From Chryseobacterium wanjuense (GTDB lineage Bacteria; Bacteroidota; Bacteroidia; Flavobacteriales; Weeksellaceae), in contig NZ_FOIU01000001.1 of NCBI RefSeq assembly GCF_900111495.1, forward strand, positions 1,178,001 to 1,242,000: a DNA stretch of 64,000 nt, given 5' to 3'. Position 1 is the stretch's first letter. Every line of letters starts with the position of its first letter. Of the stretch, positions 43,075 to 51,751 are shown piece after piece. Made by a program: the position numbers and the translations under genes. Below the pieces are notes generated by a model that made no database searches, was not told the DNA's origin, and saw nothing but the letters and a program-made list of their open reading frames with translations.

Positions 43075-44049
43075 CTACCTCTTTAAAAAATGTTTAAATA
43101 TCAACCATTTCGACTGATAGAACACTTCTTTTTGATAATTCTGACGACGTCTCCATGTTTCTGCAGCCTGACCATAGAATGCAAAGTGCGCTCTTACAAC
43201 AGCCCAAAGATGCGGAAACCCTTGTTTTAAACCAAAATAAATCCCTGCGATACCATCTAAGCATAATCTGAAAAATATCAACACAATAAGCTTTGGGAAA
43301 GGTAAATTTTTCAATAGCATGGAAAGATTGTTCCTGATATTTAAATATGTTTTTTGGGCGCTTTGCTTATTTAAAGTTCCTCCGCCTACGTGATACACTT
43401 TAGATTTTCCGGTATAAAAAATTTTCTTTCCTGAGTTTATCAATCTCCAGCAAAGATCGATTTCTTCCTGATGGGCAAAAAAACGTTCATCAAATCCTTT
43501 CTGTTCCCAAAAATCTTTAGACCTGATAAAAAAACAACACCCCGATGCCCAGAAGATTTCTGTCTCGTCGTTGTATTGACCTTTATCTTCTTCAAGATCG
43601 TCAAAAATACGACCTCTGCAATAAGGATAACCGAGATTGTCGATAAGACCTCCTGCAGCTCCTGCAAATTCGAAATATTTTTTATTGTTAAAAGATAAAA
43701 TTTTAGGCTGAATCGCGGATATAGCTGAATCTTTTTCAAATAAACTCAGAATAGATTCAATCCAGTTTTCAGTAACTTCAACATCTGAATTTAAAAGACA
43801 GTAAAATTCATGATCAATCTGTTTTAAACCTTCATTGTAGCCTCCTGCAAACCCGTAATTTTTATCGTTCTCAATGATTTTCACCGATGGAAAATTATTC
43901 TGCAAAAAAGCAACGGAATCGTCTGTTGACAGGTTATCGATGACATAAATATCTGCATCCTGAGAAAACCGAATTACTCCCGGAAGAAATTTTTCAAGCC
44001 AGCTTTTTCCGTTCCAGTTTAATATGACAACTGCTAATTTTTTCGACAT
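43075..44049 (-). CDS. Family 2 glycosyltransferase
   Basis: 324 aa GT-A enzyme. KLAVVILNWNGKSWLEKFLP at the N terminus, YVIDNLSTDDS (nucleotide-sugar binding), YGFAGGYNEGL, then LLNSDVEVTENW with the DxD-like metal site, and ASGCCFFIRSKDF with QEEIDLCWRL further on. The C terminus has hydrophobic segments (about 250-285) that may attach it to the membrane. The sequence type is that of rhamnosyl/galactosyl transferases in O-antigen or surface-glycan synthesis. Followed 6 bp upstream by the LpxL-like gene on the same strand: both probably act on the outer-membrane lipid or its sugar. Confidence 0.9.
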   Translation of the reverse strand: MSKKLAVVILNWNGKSWLEKFLPGVIRFSQDADIYVIDNLSTDDSVAFLQNNFPSVKIIENDKNYGFAGGYNEGLKQIDHEFYCLLNSDVEVTENWIESILSLFEKDSAISAIQPKILSFNNKKYFEFAGAAGGLIDNLGYPYCRGRIFDDLEEDKGQYNDETEIFWASGCCFFIRSKDFWEQKGFDERFFAHQEEIDLCWRLINSGKKIFYTGKSKVYHVGGGTLNKQSAQKTYLNIRNNLSMLLKNLPFPKLIVLIFFRLCLDGIAGIYFGLKQGFPHLWAVVRAHFAFYGQAAETWRRRQNYQKEVFYQSKWLIFKHFLKR

Positions 44050-44055
44050 GAAAAT

Positions 44056-44940
44056 CTATATTTTTTGAGAATCAAAATTTTTAATAGAATCCTGATATTT
44101 CCACTTTCTGTGCGACCAAAGATAGTTGTCCGGTCTTTTGTGTAAAGTATTTTCCAATAGTTTATGGAATTTTTTCACCACTTCATGTTCCACGAATTTC
44201 TCACCATCCGGATAGATCCTGTGATAGTTTACCTGATAATATCCGCGTTTTACTTTCTTCATTTCACAATAAATGAAAGCCAGATCCATTCTTGTAGCTA
44301 ATCTGTCATACCCCGTAAATACAGGTGTTCTTTGATTTAAAAACTCTAATCCGTAAGTAATATGTGCAAAATGCGGGGTCTGGTCTGCCACAAACATGTA
44401 AGCTGAACTTCCGTCATTTTTTGATCTTACAATATTCAAAATAACTTCTTTAGCTTCTAGAGCTTCATTTCCGAATTTGTTTCGTACTTTCTTCATCTGA
44501 TTTTCCCAAAAATCACTGTTTACCTTTCTGTAAACGGGGTGACAATGGTCTTGCGGAATAATCCTCGCCAATGCATTGATCCATTCCCAATTAAAAACGT
44601 GTCCGGCCAGTAAAATGATATTTTTCCCTTCTGCTTTGGCTTCATGAAAAACTTCCTGATTAATATGCTGCATCCTCACCCTGGATTCTGTCTCGGAAAT
44701 ACTGAAGGATTTGATGGTTTCCACTAAATAATCGGAGAAATTGAGGTAGAATTTTTTTCTGATTTTTGCTATTTCTGCATCAGATTTTTCAGGAAACGAG
44801 TTTTTTAAATTCTGTGTGATTACATTCTTTCTATATCCTACGATGTAGTAGTTTAAAAAGAAGATAATATCTGAAAAAATGTATAAAATTTTCAGCGGTA
44901 ATTTTGAAATTAAAAATAATATTTTGATCAGGAAATTCAT
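44056..44940 (-). CDS. LpxL/HtrB-type lipid A acyltransferase
   Basis: 294 aa. Acyltransferase motif HX4E as H114-VFNW-E119 in LLAGHVFNWEW, an N-terminal membrane segment (FLIKILFLISKLPLKILYIFSDIIFF), and the later conserved blocks VADQTPHF and VFTGYDRLA. Transfers a secondary acyl chain to lipid A at the inner membrane. Bacteroidota usually have one such protein. Co-directional with the GT2 gene 6 bp downstream. Confidence 0.9.
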   Translation of the reverse strand: MNFLIKILFLISKLPLKILYIFSDIIFFLNYYIVGYRKNVITQNLKNSFPEKSDAEIAKIRKKFYLNFSDYLVETIKSFSISETESRVRMQHINQEVFHEAKAEGKNIILLAGHVFNWEWINALARIIPQDHCHPVYRKVNSDFWENQMKKVRNKFGNEALEAKEVILNIVRSKNDGSSAYMFVADQTPHFAHITYGLEFLNQRTPVFTGYDRLATRMDLAFIYCEMKKVKRGYYQVNYHRIYPDGEKFVEHEVVKKFHKLLENTLHKRPDNYLWSHRKWKYQDSIKNFDSQKI

Positions 44941-44948
44941 AAAACACG

Positions 44949-44956
44949 CAAATTTA
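44949..44956 (-). promoter_or_regulatory. -7 promoter element for the acyltransferase-GT2 pair
   Basis: Minus-strand TAAATTTG followed by CG, 8 bp before the start codon at 44940; implies a very short leader. Confidence 0.4.
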
Positions 44957-44977
44957 CGGATAATAAAATTATGGTTC

Positions 44978-44985
44978 TATTTTTG
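44978..44985 (+). promoter_or_regulatory. -7 promoter element for the thioredoxin-fold gene
   Basis: TATTTTTG followed by CTTGC, 34 bp before the ATG at 45020, divergent to the element at 44949. Confidence 0.45.
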
Positions 44986-45019
44986 CTTGCAATAAGTATT
45001 ATTTTTTTATTTTTATGTT

Positions 45020-45589
45020 ATGAAAAAATTACTATTAACAGCATTTCTTGGACTAGGTTTTTTCGCTTTTTCTCAGGAATTGAAAGATAAACCCGATGTA
45101 AGAGAGAAAGATAAAGCTTTGTTGGTGAAAACTGACCATGCAGAGCTGGATGCAAAGAAGAAAGCAGCCGAGGAAAAGGCAAAACTGCCTAAACCTTACA
45201 ATCCGAAGGCTGATGCAGGAAAAGATATTCAGAACCTGATTGCAAAGGCTAAAAAGGAAAAGAAGAATATTATGATCCAGGCGGGAGGAAACTGGTGTAT
45301 CTGGTGTTTAAGATTCAATCAGTTTGTACAGACGACTCCTGAACTGAAAGCCATTGTTGATAAGAACTACGTATATTATCATTTGAATTACTCACCGGAT
45401 AATAAAAATGAAAAGATTTTCGCGGAATACGGAAACCCGGGAGATAAATTTGGCTATCCTGTTTTCATTATTTTAGATAAAAACGGGAAAATGATTCATG
45501 TACAGCAAAGTGATGTGTTGGAAGAAGGAAAAGGGTATAGCTTACAAAAAGTAAAAGACTTTTTTAATCAGTGGACTCCGAAATCATAA
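45020..45589 (+). CDS. Periplasmic thioredoxin-fold protein
   Basis: 189 aa. Signal peptide MKKLLLTAFLGLGFFAFSQE, a charged linker (about 25-65), then a thioredoxin_7-type fold with active-site C93-I-W-C96 in GGNWCIWCLRFNQF and the cis-Pro strand FGYPVFIILDKNGK. The CIWC dipeptide and the tail suggest a thiol reductase or isomerase in the periplasm that helps cytochrome or envelope-protein maturation; direct partner unknown. Terminator follows at 45620. Confidence 0.88.
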   Translation: MKKLLLTAFLGLGFFAFSQELKDKPDVREKDKALLVKTDHAELDAKKKAAEEKAKLPKPYNPKADAGKDIQNLIAKAKKEKKNIMIQAGGNWCIWCLRFNQFVQTTPELKAIVDKNYVYYHLNYSPDNKNEKIFAEYGNPGDKFGYPVFIILDKNGKMIHVQQSDVLEEGKGYSLQKVKDFFNQWTPKS

Positions 45590-45619
45590 CCGGTATAACT
45601 GATAATAATACATAAAAGA

Positions 45620-45645
45620 AAAACCACTTCATTTGAAGTGGTTTT
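45620..45645. terminator. Bidirectional terminator between the thioredoxin-fold gene and rplI
   Basis: 11-bp stem (45620-45630 with 45635-45645), loop ATTT, A run on the left and T run on the right; serves both convergent transcripts. Confidence 0.92.
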
Positions 45646-45672
45646 TTATGATGAGAAAATCTCGTTTTTAGA

Positions 45673-46173
45673 TTAAGCTTCTTCAGATTTTGCTTCTTCT
45701 TTTTTAGCAGGAGCAGCTTCAACAGGAGCGTCAGATACGATATCGAAATCGAAATTGTATTCTACGTTTCTGTGTAATCTGATGTTTGCAGTTATTCTAC
45801 CAGTTCTCTTGATCGTGTTTCCTGGGATTTTGATATATTTCTTCTCTACAGAAACTCCAGCTTTTTCTAGAGCAGCAGAAAGATCTGCATTGTTGATAGA
45901 TCCGAATAATTTGTCACCAGAACCTACTTTTGCAGGGATTGTGATAGAAGTTTTCTTCAATTGCTCAACTACAGCGTTTGCAGCAGCGATTAATTTAGCT
46001 TCTTCTTCTTTTCTAGCTTCAAGAGTAGCTTCTAAAGCCGCTTTATTTTTAGGTGTAGCTAAAAGTGCAATTCCTTGAGGAATTAAGAAGTTTCTAGCAT
46101 AACCAGGCTTTACATTTACAGTATCAAACTCAAGTCCTAAGTTTTCTACGTCTTTTTTTAGGATAATTTCCAT
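45673..46173 (-). CDS. rplI: Ribosomal protein L9
   Basis: 166 aa. N-terminal domain MEIILKKDVENLGLEFDTVNVKPG with YARNFLIPQGIAL binds 23S rRNA; a long helix and the C-terminal domain follow (SGDKLFGSINNADLSAAL). The last 18 residues, rich in Ala, Glu and Lys (from about 149), extend past the usual 148-150 aa, as seen in several Flavobacteriia. Third gene of the rpsF-rpsR-rplI operon. Confidence 0.97.
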   Translation of the reverse strand: MEIILKKDVENLGLEFDTVNVKPGYARNFLIPQGIALLATPKNKAALEATLEARKEEEAKLIAAANAVVEQLKKTSITIPAKVGSGDKLFGSINNADLSAALEKAGVSVEKKYIKIPGNTIKRTGRITANIRLHRNVEYNFDFDIVSDAPVEAAPAKKEEAKSEEA

Positions 46174-46192
46174 TGTTGTTGTCCGTTTTAGA

Positions 46193-46227
46193 GATCCGAG
46201 TTCCTGGATTTGAGTTCCGGGCTTCTC
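46193..46227. repeat. Heptamer-phased tract between rpsR and rplI
   Basis: Units GATCCGA, GTTCCTG, GATTTGA, GTTCCGG, GCTTCTC in one 7-bp phase inside the 129-bp gap of a ribosomal protein operon. Confidence 0.6.
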
Positions 46228-46302
46228 TTCACTTCGTTAGAATTTATTAATTAATTCAGCAACAAAAGAAGAGATTGCTCTCTTCCTTTATTTATTTTTG
46301 TC

Positions 46303-46605
46303 TTATTTCAATAAGTCAGCTACGTACGGCATCAAAGCAAGGTGTCTTGCTCTTTTGATTGCTGCAGAAACTTTTCTTTGGTACTTCAAAGAAGTTCCAG
46401 TGTATCTTCTAGGTAAGATTTTACCTTGTTCGTTCACGAATTGTAATAAGAAATCAGCATCTTTGTAATCAACGTGCTTAATTCCGAATTTTTTGAATCT
46501 ACAATATTTCTTTTCAGATTTTGTATTGATATCAAGTGGAGTAAGGAACTTTACTTCAGATTCTCCTCCAGCTGAGGCTTGTTTAGCCATTTCGTCTATT
46601 GCCAT
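46303..46605 (-). CDS. rpsR: Ribosomal protein S18
   Basis: 100 aa. The core [56 protein letters not shown] is diagnostic. The N-terminal extension of about 20 residues ([18 protein letters not shown]) is longer than in E. coli. Partner of S6 on the 30S platform; 31 bp from rpsF. Confidence 0.97.
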   Translation of the reverse strand: MAIDEMAKQASAGGESEVKFLTPLDINTKSEKKYCRFKKFGIKHVDYKDADFLLQFVNEQGKILPRRYTGTSLKYQRKVSAAIKRARHLALMPYVADLLK

Positions 46606-46636
46606 GTCTTTGTCTTTTAAAAAATAGGGTTAATAA

Positions 46637-46978
46637 TTAAGCTTTAGCTGATTTTACTTTTGTTCTTCTTGTTACAGCATACTCGATAGCGTGCTTGTCA
46701 AGTTTTGTTGTAAGATAACGGATTACTCTTTCGTCACGTTTGAATGCTAATTCTAAATCAGCAACGATAGTTCCTTCACCTTTAAACTCGATTAAAGTAT
46801 AGAATCCGTTCTTTTTCAATTGGATCGGATAAGCTAATTTTTTTAATCCCCAGTTTTCTTTAGCAACGATTTCGCAGTTCTTTTCTTTTAAAAGATCTTC
46901 AAATTTTTTCACTGCTTCCTCCACCTGTGCGTCAGATAGAACGGGAGTTAAAATGAAAACAGTTTCGTAATTGTTCAT
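46637..46978 (-). CDS. rpsF: Ribosomal protein S6
   Basis: 113 aa. [20 protein letters not shown], then [30 protein letters not shown] and [21 protein letters not shown] match bacterial S6, which sits with S18 on the small subunit. First gene of the operon, with a good promoter at 47013-47043. Confidence 0.97.
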   Translation of the reverse strand: MNNYETVFILTPVLSDAQVEEAVKKFEDLLKEKNCEIVAKENWGLKKLAYPIQLKKNGFYTLIEFKGEGTIVADLELAFKRDERVIRYLTTKLDKHAIEYAVTRRTKVKSAKA

Positions 46979-47012
46979 AATGTTAAATGAATTTGTTAAT
47001 TATTTCGAGGTG

Positions 47013-47043
47013 CAAAAGTAGGAAATATATTTGTAATATACAA
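47013..47043 (-). promoter_or_regulatory. Promoter of rpsF-rpsR-rplI
   Basis: Minus-strand TACTTTTG (47020-47013) with C after it, and a TTG (47043-47041) 20 nt upstream as the -33 element: both parts and the spacing suit the Bacteroidota primary sigma factor. Leader about 30 nt. Confidence 0.65.
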
Positions 47044-47143
47044 TATGAAAGTACATTTTCTTCGATTTTGAATAGCAAATAAAGTCAATGATAAATGTAA
47101 ATAAAATCAAAAAAAACAAAATCAACAACCCACTCATCTCGTC

Positions 47144-47187
47144 ACTCAAAAACCCGCAACCCGAATCCCGCAACTCAAAACTCGCAA
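47144..47187. repeat. Heptamer-phased tract abutting the ClC gene stop
   Basis: Six units of one phase, ACTCAAA, AACCCGC, AACCCGA, ATCCCGC, AACTCAA, AACTCGC, then the stop codon at 47188. Confidence 0.8.
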
Positions 47188-48540
47188 TTACTTCTCCGAC
47201 CGTATTTCCTCCAGCAGATTCACCTTTATCACATCATATAAAGAATGTCTGCTCACCAAAATAGAAGCGATGGAAGAAACCATTCCGGCTAACATCAGGT
47301 GGAAGATCAATGAATGTCTGTCCGTCATTTCAAGGACGACAATGGCTGATGTAAAGGGCGCTCTGGTGATTCCTGTAAGAAAAGCCACCATCCCGGCAAG
47401 AACCACAACGTTGGTCTCATTGGGACTTAAATGAATTGCTCCTGAAATTACAGAACCAATGCTGGCTCCGGCTGTGAGGGCAGGGGCAAAAATTCCTCCG
47501 GCGCCACCGGAAGTAAATGAAAGGGCAGGCCCCAACATTCTTAAGATCGGAACATACCAGTCTTCATGTTTATCGTTTGTAAAAAGAATACGCTCCATGA
47601 TTTCCTTTCCTGAACCTAAAATTTCCCGGTTGATAAAGAATGCAATGGAAGCTATAATTAAAGCGGAAATAACCAAAAAAAGGACGTTGGCTTTATCTGT
47701 TTTTAATTTTCTTTTTTTCCAGTCGGTGATTTTAAGCATGGTTACAGAAAGCTGACTAGCCAGAATTCCTGCGGTACCTGCGACTAAAATAATCGGAAAC
47801 ATTACCATTAATGAAACATCATTGGTTTTGGGATATCCCAGATATAAATAAGAACCCGCCAACGTCTGAGCCGTTAAACCGGCAATAATAACCGCGGTGA
47901 ATAAAGCTGTTTTAAAGTAATTAATATGCGTTTTTGAAAGCTCTTCAACAGCAAATACAATTCCGCCGAGAGGAGTGTTGAAAGCGGCTGCAAGTCCGGC
48001 CGCAGCTCCTGTCATGATCATATTTTTCTTGGAAATTTTTGGCCACCATTCGGGAAGATATTCATTTACCTTCCTGAAAACCGAGCCCGCAATCTGAATA
48101 GTAGGTCCTTCACGACCAATAGCGCCACCTCCGATTACCAAAACGACTGAGGAAATGATTTTAAAAACAATAATTTTTAAACTTAATAAACTCCTGATTT
48201 TCCTGTGTTCTTTAGGGTTGGCAAGCTCTACAGCTGCCATTACCTGCGGGATTCCGCTTCCTTTTGCATTGGGTGCAAATTCTTTCACGAGCCACCATGA
48301 AACAACAAAACCAATCGGTGCGATAATGAAAATCATCCATGCATGCCAGTTGATGATGAAGTGCAAAAGGTTTTCACCCCAGGCGAAAAGTTTGGCATAC
48401 ATTACCGCAAAGAAGCCTGTAATCACCGAACCTATCCAAAAGGGGATGGCCTGAAGCAGATTGTACTTCAATTGTTCGTTTCGGATGTTGTCAAAGGATT
48501 TTTTTAGAGATCGTCGAATGAGATTGAAAAATTTCAGCAT
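47188..48540 (-). CDS. ClC-family chloride channel or Cl-/H+ antiporter
   Basis: 450 aa, about 11 membrane segments. Selectivity-filter motifs are intact: G94-SGIP-Q (first), GREGPT with the gating glutamate E144 (second) and GGAGGIFAPAL (third), plus the later ITRAPFTSAIVVLEMT. Intact gating Glu fits both channels and antiporters. No C-terminal CBS domains. Likely aids acid tolerance or anion balance in the inner membrane. Confidence 0.93.
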   Translation of the reverse strand: MLKFFNLIRRSLKKSFDNIRNEQLKYNLLQAIPFWIGSVITGFFAVMYAKLFAWGENLLHFIINWHAWMIFIIAPIGFVVSWWLVKEFAPNAKGSGIPQVMAAVELANPKEHRKIRSLLSLKIIVFKIISSVVLVIGGGAIGREGPTIQIAGSVFRKVNEYLPEWWPKISKKNMIMTGAAAGLAAAFNTPLGGIVFAVEELSKTHINYFKTALFTAVIIAGLTAQTLAGSYLYLGYPKTNDVSLMVMFPIILVAGTAGILASQLSVTMLKITDWKKRKLKTDKANVLFLVISALIIASIAFFINREILGSGKEIMERILFTNDKHEDWYVPILRMLGPALSFTSGGAGGIFAPALTAGASIGSVISGAIHLSPNETNVVVLAGMVAFLTGITRAPFTSAIVVLEMTDRHSLIFHLMLAGMVSSIASILVSRHSLYDVIKVNLLEEIRSEK

Positions 48541-48582
48541 TTGGTAATTTTGATATGTAAAAATACAGGAATTTTGTGAATT

Positions 48583-49203
48583 TTACATTTCTTTTAAAAA
48601 TTTTGAGATTTGTAAAGCGCGACTATTTGTAAGTTCTTTCTGTAATCCAAAGCTTAAAATGTTGTTTTTAACTTCAAGTTTAAAATCTTCATCAGGGAAT
48701 TTTTTGATTAATTCTTTTCTTCTTTTTGAGTTTAAAAATTGCAGCGTTTTATTTTTGTTTTTTCCCAGAATACAAAACTTTTTATCGAATTCTGAATCAT
48801 CTTTTGTATGAATATCAAAAATATTAAAAAAACCTACAATATGATCTGCAAAAGTTTTCTTGTAAATGGAGATGTTCTCGTAATTCTCATCCAGCTCTTT
48901 TAATCCCCAGATTTCCAGGACTTCTATTTCGGTATTTCCATATTTTTTATGATATGTAATAAGTCTGGTTACAATATACAGGTAAAAGACAGAACCTCCT
49001 TCACTTTCAATTAAATAACAAATTTCAGGGACGAATTTCTTATTTTCTACAATTGGCTTAAATTGAAATAAGGGTGAATCTTTTATATCAATTACAGAAA
49101 CTTTATAAAATTCACAAAGTTTATCATAAAGCTTAAAAATTTGTTTTTTTTGTTCTTCTGAAAATCTAAATAATTTAACATTAAGTTCTTCTCCAAAATC
49201 CAT
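48583..49203 (-). CDS. Hypothetical protein
   Basis: 206 aa, no family recognised. Lysine- and phenylalanine-rich, no signal peptide or membrane span. The middle (GGSVFYLYIVTRLITYHKKYG) is hydrophobic and the C terminus (KTLQFLNSKRRKELIKKFPDE) helical and basic. AT content appears higher than in flanking housekeeping genes. 43 bp upstream of the ClC gene on the same strand. Confidence 0.65.
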   Translation of the reverse strand: MDFGEELNVKLFRFSEEQKKQIFKLYDKLCEFYKVSVIDIKDSPLFQFKPIVENKKFVPEICYLIESEGGSVFYLYIVTRLITYHKKYGNTEIEVLEIWGLKELDENYENISIYKKTFADHIVGFFNIFDIHTKDDSEFDKKFCILGKNKNKTLQFLNSKRRKELIKKFPDEDFKLEVKNNILSFGLQKELTNSRALQISKFLKEM

Positions 49204-49337
49204 GTATGCAAAATTGTTTTTTTAAAGATAAAAATTATTTATTTAAGTCAAACGTAATAGGTTTCCAAAACCTGTTAGGTTTATCGTCCACAAGATTCCT
49301 GATGACAGATTTTGACTTTGTTTTAGAATAACAAAAA

Positions 49338-49361
49338 AACCTCCGAAAAAAATCGGAGGTT
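49338..49361. terminator. Terminator downstream of the E2 gene
   Basis: 9-bp stem (49338-49346 with 49353-49361), loop AAAAAA, A run on one side and T-rich sequence on the other. Positioned 49 bp after the minus-strand E2 stop. Confidence 0.85.
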
Positions 49362-49382
49362 TTATATTTTAAACCGGTAAAA

Positions 49383-49409
49383 AATTACTCATTACCAATT
49401 ATTCATTAT
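49383..49409. repeat. Short heptamer-phased tract abutting the E2 stop
   Basis: AATTACT, CATTACC, AATTATT, CATTATT in one phase, ending on the stop codon at 49410. Confidence 0.55.
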
Positions 49410-50726
49410 TTATATTTCCGTATTCAGATCCCAGTTTTCAAGGTAATCGTGAACGTGTTTCAGCATCATTCCACCTAAAGATCCGTCTACCACTCTGTGA
49501 TCGTAAGAGTGTGACATAAACATTAAGTTTCTGATCGCGATTACATCACCGTCAGCCGTTTCAAGAACTGCAGGTTTTTTCACAATCGCTCCGATTGCTA
49601 AAATAGCAACCTGCGGTTGAGGAATGATCGGTGTTCCCATCAGGTTTCCGAAGCTTCCTACATTTGAAATTGTATATGTGGCACCTTGAGTATCTTCAGG
49701 TCTTAATTTTTTATTTCTTGCTCTGTAAGCCAAATCATTGATAGCTTTTGCAAGACCTGAAAGTGATAACTGGTCTGCATTTTTAATGACAGGAACGATA
49801 AGGTTTCCGTCCGGTAAAGCAGTTGCCATACCGATATTGATATTTTTCTTTTTGATGATATTGTCACCATTGATAGAAACATTGATCATTGGGAAATCCT
49901 GGATAGCTTTCACGACAGCTTTCACGAAAATCGGCATGAAAGTCAGTTTTTCGCCTTCTCTTTTTTCGAAAACAGCTTTGTTTTTATTTCTCCATTTTAC
50001 AACGTTGGTAACGTCTGTTTCGATGAAAGAAGTAACGTGAGGAGCAATTTGCTTCGCTTTTACCATGTTTTCAGCGATGATTTTTCTCATTCTGTCCATA
50101 GGAATGATCTCGTCACCTGCTGCAACAGAGATTGTAGAAGCTGGCGCAGAAGTTGCCACCGGCTGTGGAGCAGAAACCACCTGTTGTACCGGAGCAGCTT
50201 GCGGAGCTGGCTGGTTTCCTCTGTTGTTTACGTATGCTAAAATATCTTCTTTGGTAATTCTTCCTTCTAAACCGCTTCCTTTAATGGTTTTCAGTTCAGT
50301 TTCAGAAATATTTTCCTGTTGTGCGATTGATTTTACAAGTGGAGATAAATAAAGATCTCCGGAGAATTCTTGTGTTGAAGCAGCTACTTTTAGAGGCTCT
50401 TCAATAGTTTTTAATGTGTCTGTATCAGGAGCTGCAGCCGGAGTTTCCGTTTTTACTTCTTCTGAAGCCGTGTTTCCGCCTTCTCCTTCAATTTCTAAAA
50501 TAGCAATGGCTTCACCCACTTTTGCAACTTCGTCTTTCTGTTTCAAAATCTTTACGATTTTCCCCGAAACCGGTGTCGGAACGTCTGAATCTACCTTATC
50601 TGTTGCAATTTCTACTACGGAATCATCCTCTTTTACATTATCACCTTCGTTGAACAACCAAGTGATAATTGTCGCTTCCATAACACCTTCTCCCATGGAA
50701 GGAAGCAATAATTTGTACTCTGCCAT
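49410..50726 (-). CDS. 2-oxo acid dehydrogenase E2 (dihydrolipoyl acyltransferase)
   Basis: 438 aa. Lipoyl domain with K44 in EIATDKVDSDVP, linker 80-115, subunit-binding domain LSPLVKSIAQQENISETELK with GSGLEGRITKEDI, second linker rich in Ala/Pro/Val, then the catalytic domain with IGAIVKKPAVLE and HSYDHRVVDGSLGG holding the active His. Signature of the lipoyl motif (TDKVDSDVPTP) is that of branched-chain or pyruvate-type E2 in Bacteroidota rather than of SucB. E1 and E3 genes are not adjacent, so the complex it serves cannot be decided here. Confidence 0.9.
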   Translation of the reverse strand: MAEYKLLLPSMGEGVMEATIITWLFNEGDNVKEDDSVVEIATDKVDSDVPTPVSGKIVKILKQKDEVAKVGEAIAILEIEGEGGNTASEEVKTETPAAAPDTDTLKTIEEPLKVAASTQEFSGDLYLSPLVKSIAQQENISETELKTIKGSGLEGRITKEDILAYVNNRGNQPAPQAAPVQQVVSAPQPVATSAPASTISVAAGDEIIPMDRMRKIIAENMVKAKQIAPHVTSFIETDVTNVVKWRNKNKAVFEKREGEKLTFMPIFVKAVVKAIQDFPMINVSINGDNIIKKKNINIGMATALPDGNLIVPVIKNADQLSLSGLAKAINDLAYRARNKKLRPEDTQGATYTISNVGSFGNLMGTPIIPQPQVAILAIGAIVKKPAVLETADGDVIAIRNLMFMSHSYDHRVVDGSLGGMMLKHVHDYLENWDLNTEI

Positions 50727-50746
50727 TTTTAATTTTTAGATTTTGA

Positions 50747-50754
50747 CAAATATA
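50747..50754 (-). promoter_or_regulatory. -7 promoter element for the E2 gene
   Basis: Minus-strand TATATTTG, 20 bp before the start at 50726. It lies in the 63-bp gap to the SAM hydrolase gene. Confidence 0.4.
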
Positions 50755-50789
50755 TAAAAAAAATCGATTTTTTTATGAAATATTAAATT

Positions 50790-51617
50790 CTAGGAAAATT
50801 CGATGTAAATATTTTCGCCTACGTTCAGTCCGAACAAAGATTTTGCACCGTTTTTCTTACTTCCCTTATAGATGGTTAACTCCAAAAGCTGACTGTCATT
50901 GAAAATTGCTGCAGACTGCCCATGAAATTCCGTTTCCCTTGCCCAGTCGGAAACCACTTCCGTATGGCTCGAAAATACTCTCGAAAGGCTTAGATTTCTG
51001 AATTTTATAGTGAAATTTTCGTTTCCACGGCCTGTACTTTCAAAGAAATCTTTGCTGATATTTGAAATTATATTTCCGAAATTATCAATATACATCACTT
51101 CACCGATAATCATTTTTTCGGACTCGTTGTACACCGGTTTCGGGAAGAGCAGTTCTTTGGTATGTTTGATCTTTCTGCCGATCACTTCAGGAAGTCCACC
51201 ATTCGCCAAATGTACGGCTGCAGGAACAAAAACATCCGTTGAAGTGAAGTTTACGATATCATCAAATCTGTTATTTAAAGTGATTTCATACATGGCTTCA
51301 GGTTTAATATCAAAAAAAATTAAACTCAAAAGACCGTTATCAGCAGCCAAAAAATAATGTCCGTTGGCTTTATATAAGATATTTTTCCTCGATTTATGAT
51401 GAAAACTGTCTACGGAAAGGATATGAATGGTGCCTTTCGGAAAATATTTATAAGCATTCCTTACAATATAAGAAGTCTGTATAAGATTGAATGCCTGGAT
51501 CTCGTGGGTAATATCTACAACATTCACTTCAGGATTAAGAGACAGGATTTTGCCTTTCACAGCAGAAACTCTGTAATCTAAATTTCCGAAATCCGAAGTA
51601 AGGGTAATAATTGACAT
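50790..51617 (-). CDS. S-adenosyl-L-methionine hydrolase (DUF62/SAM hydroxide adenosyltransferase)
   Basis: 275 aa from the ATG at 51617 (SIITLTSDFGNLDYRVSAVKG); the longer frame to 51647 starts with a TTG that lies inside the promoter and is rejected. TLTSDFG, VVDITHEI, ADNGLLS and IDNFGNIISNI are the motifs of the family that includes fluorinases and chlorinases. Most members split SAM to adenosine and methionine using water. No halide-specific context is present. Confidence 0.92.
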   Translation of the reverse strand: MSIITLTSDFGNLDYRVSAVKGKILSLNPEVNVVDITHEIQAFNLIQTSYIVRNAYKYFPKGTIHILSVDSFHHKSRKNILYKANGHYFLAADNGLLSLIFFDIKPEAMYEITLNNRFDDIVNFTSTDVFVPAAVHLANGGLPEVIGRKIKHTKELLFPKPVYNESEKMIIGEVMYIDNFGNIISNISKDFFESTGRGNENFTIKFRNLSLSRVFSSHTEVVSDWARETEFHGQSAAIFNDSQLLELTIYKGSKKNGAKSLFGLNVGENIYIEFS

Positions 51618-51644
51618 TGAATAGTTATAGAAATGATCGTTCTG

Positions 51645-51652
51645 CAAATTTA
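51645..51652 (-). promoter_or_regulatory. -7 promoter element for the SAM hydrolase gene
   Basis: Minus-strand TAAATTTG followed by C, 27 bp before the start at 51617. Its overlap with an upstream in-frame TTG decides the start. Confidence 0.5.
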
Positions 51653-51678
51653 TTTAAAAATAAAGGAAAGCCCGAAGA

Positions 51679-51706
51679 TTGTGGAAAAGAATTTGAGATA
51701 AATTTG
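51679..51706 (+). promoter_or_regulatory. Promoter of phoH
   Basis: TTG at 51679-51681, 17 nt spacer, TAAATTTG at 51699-51706; leader about 40 nt. Confidence 0.5.
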
Positions 51707-51751
51707 AAAAAAAGGTTTAAATTTAAAATCTAAAATAAATAAAAATACTGC

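Noticed and set aside
50790..51617. SAM-dependent halogenase
   Set aside because: The family includes halogenases, but most members hydrolyse SAM; I see no halide-site feature or pathway context for halogenation.
51618..51647. Longer SAM hydrolase start at a TTG
   Set aside because: It overlaps the TAAATTTG promoter element; the family start SIITLTSDFG begins at the ATG at 51617.
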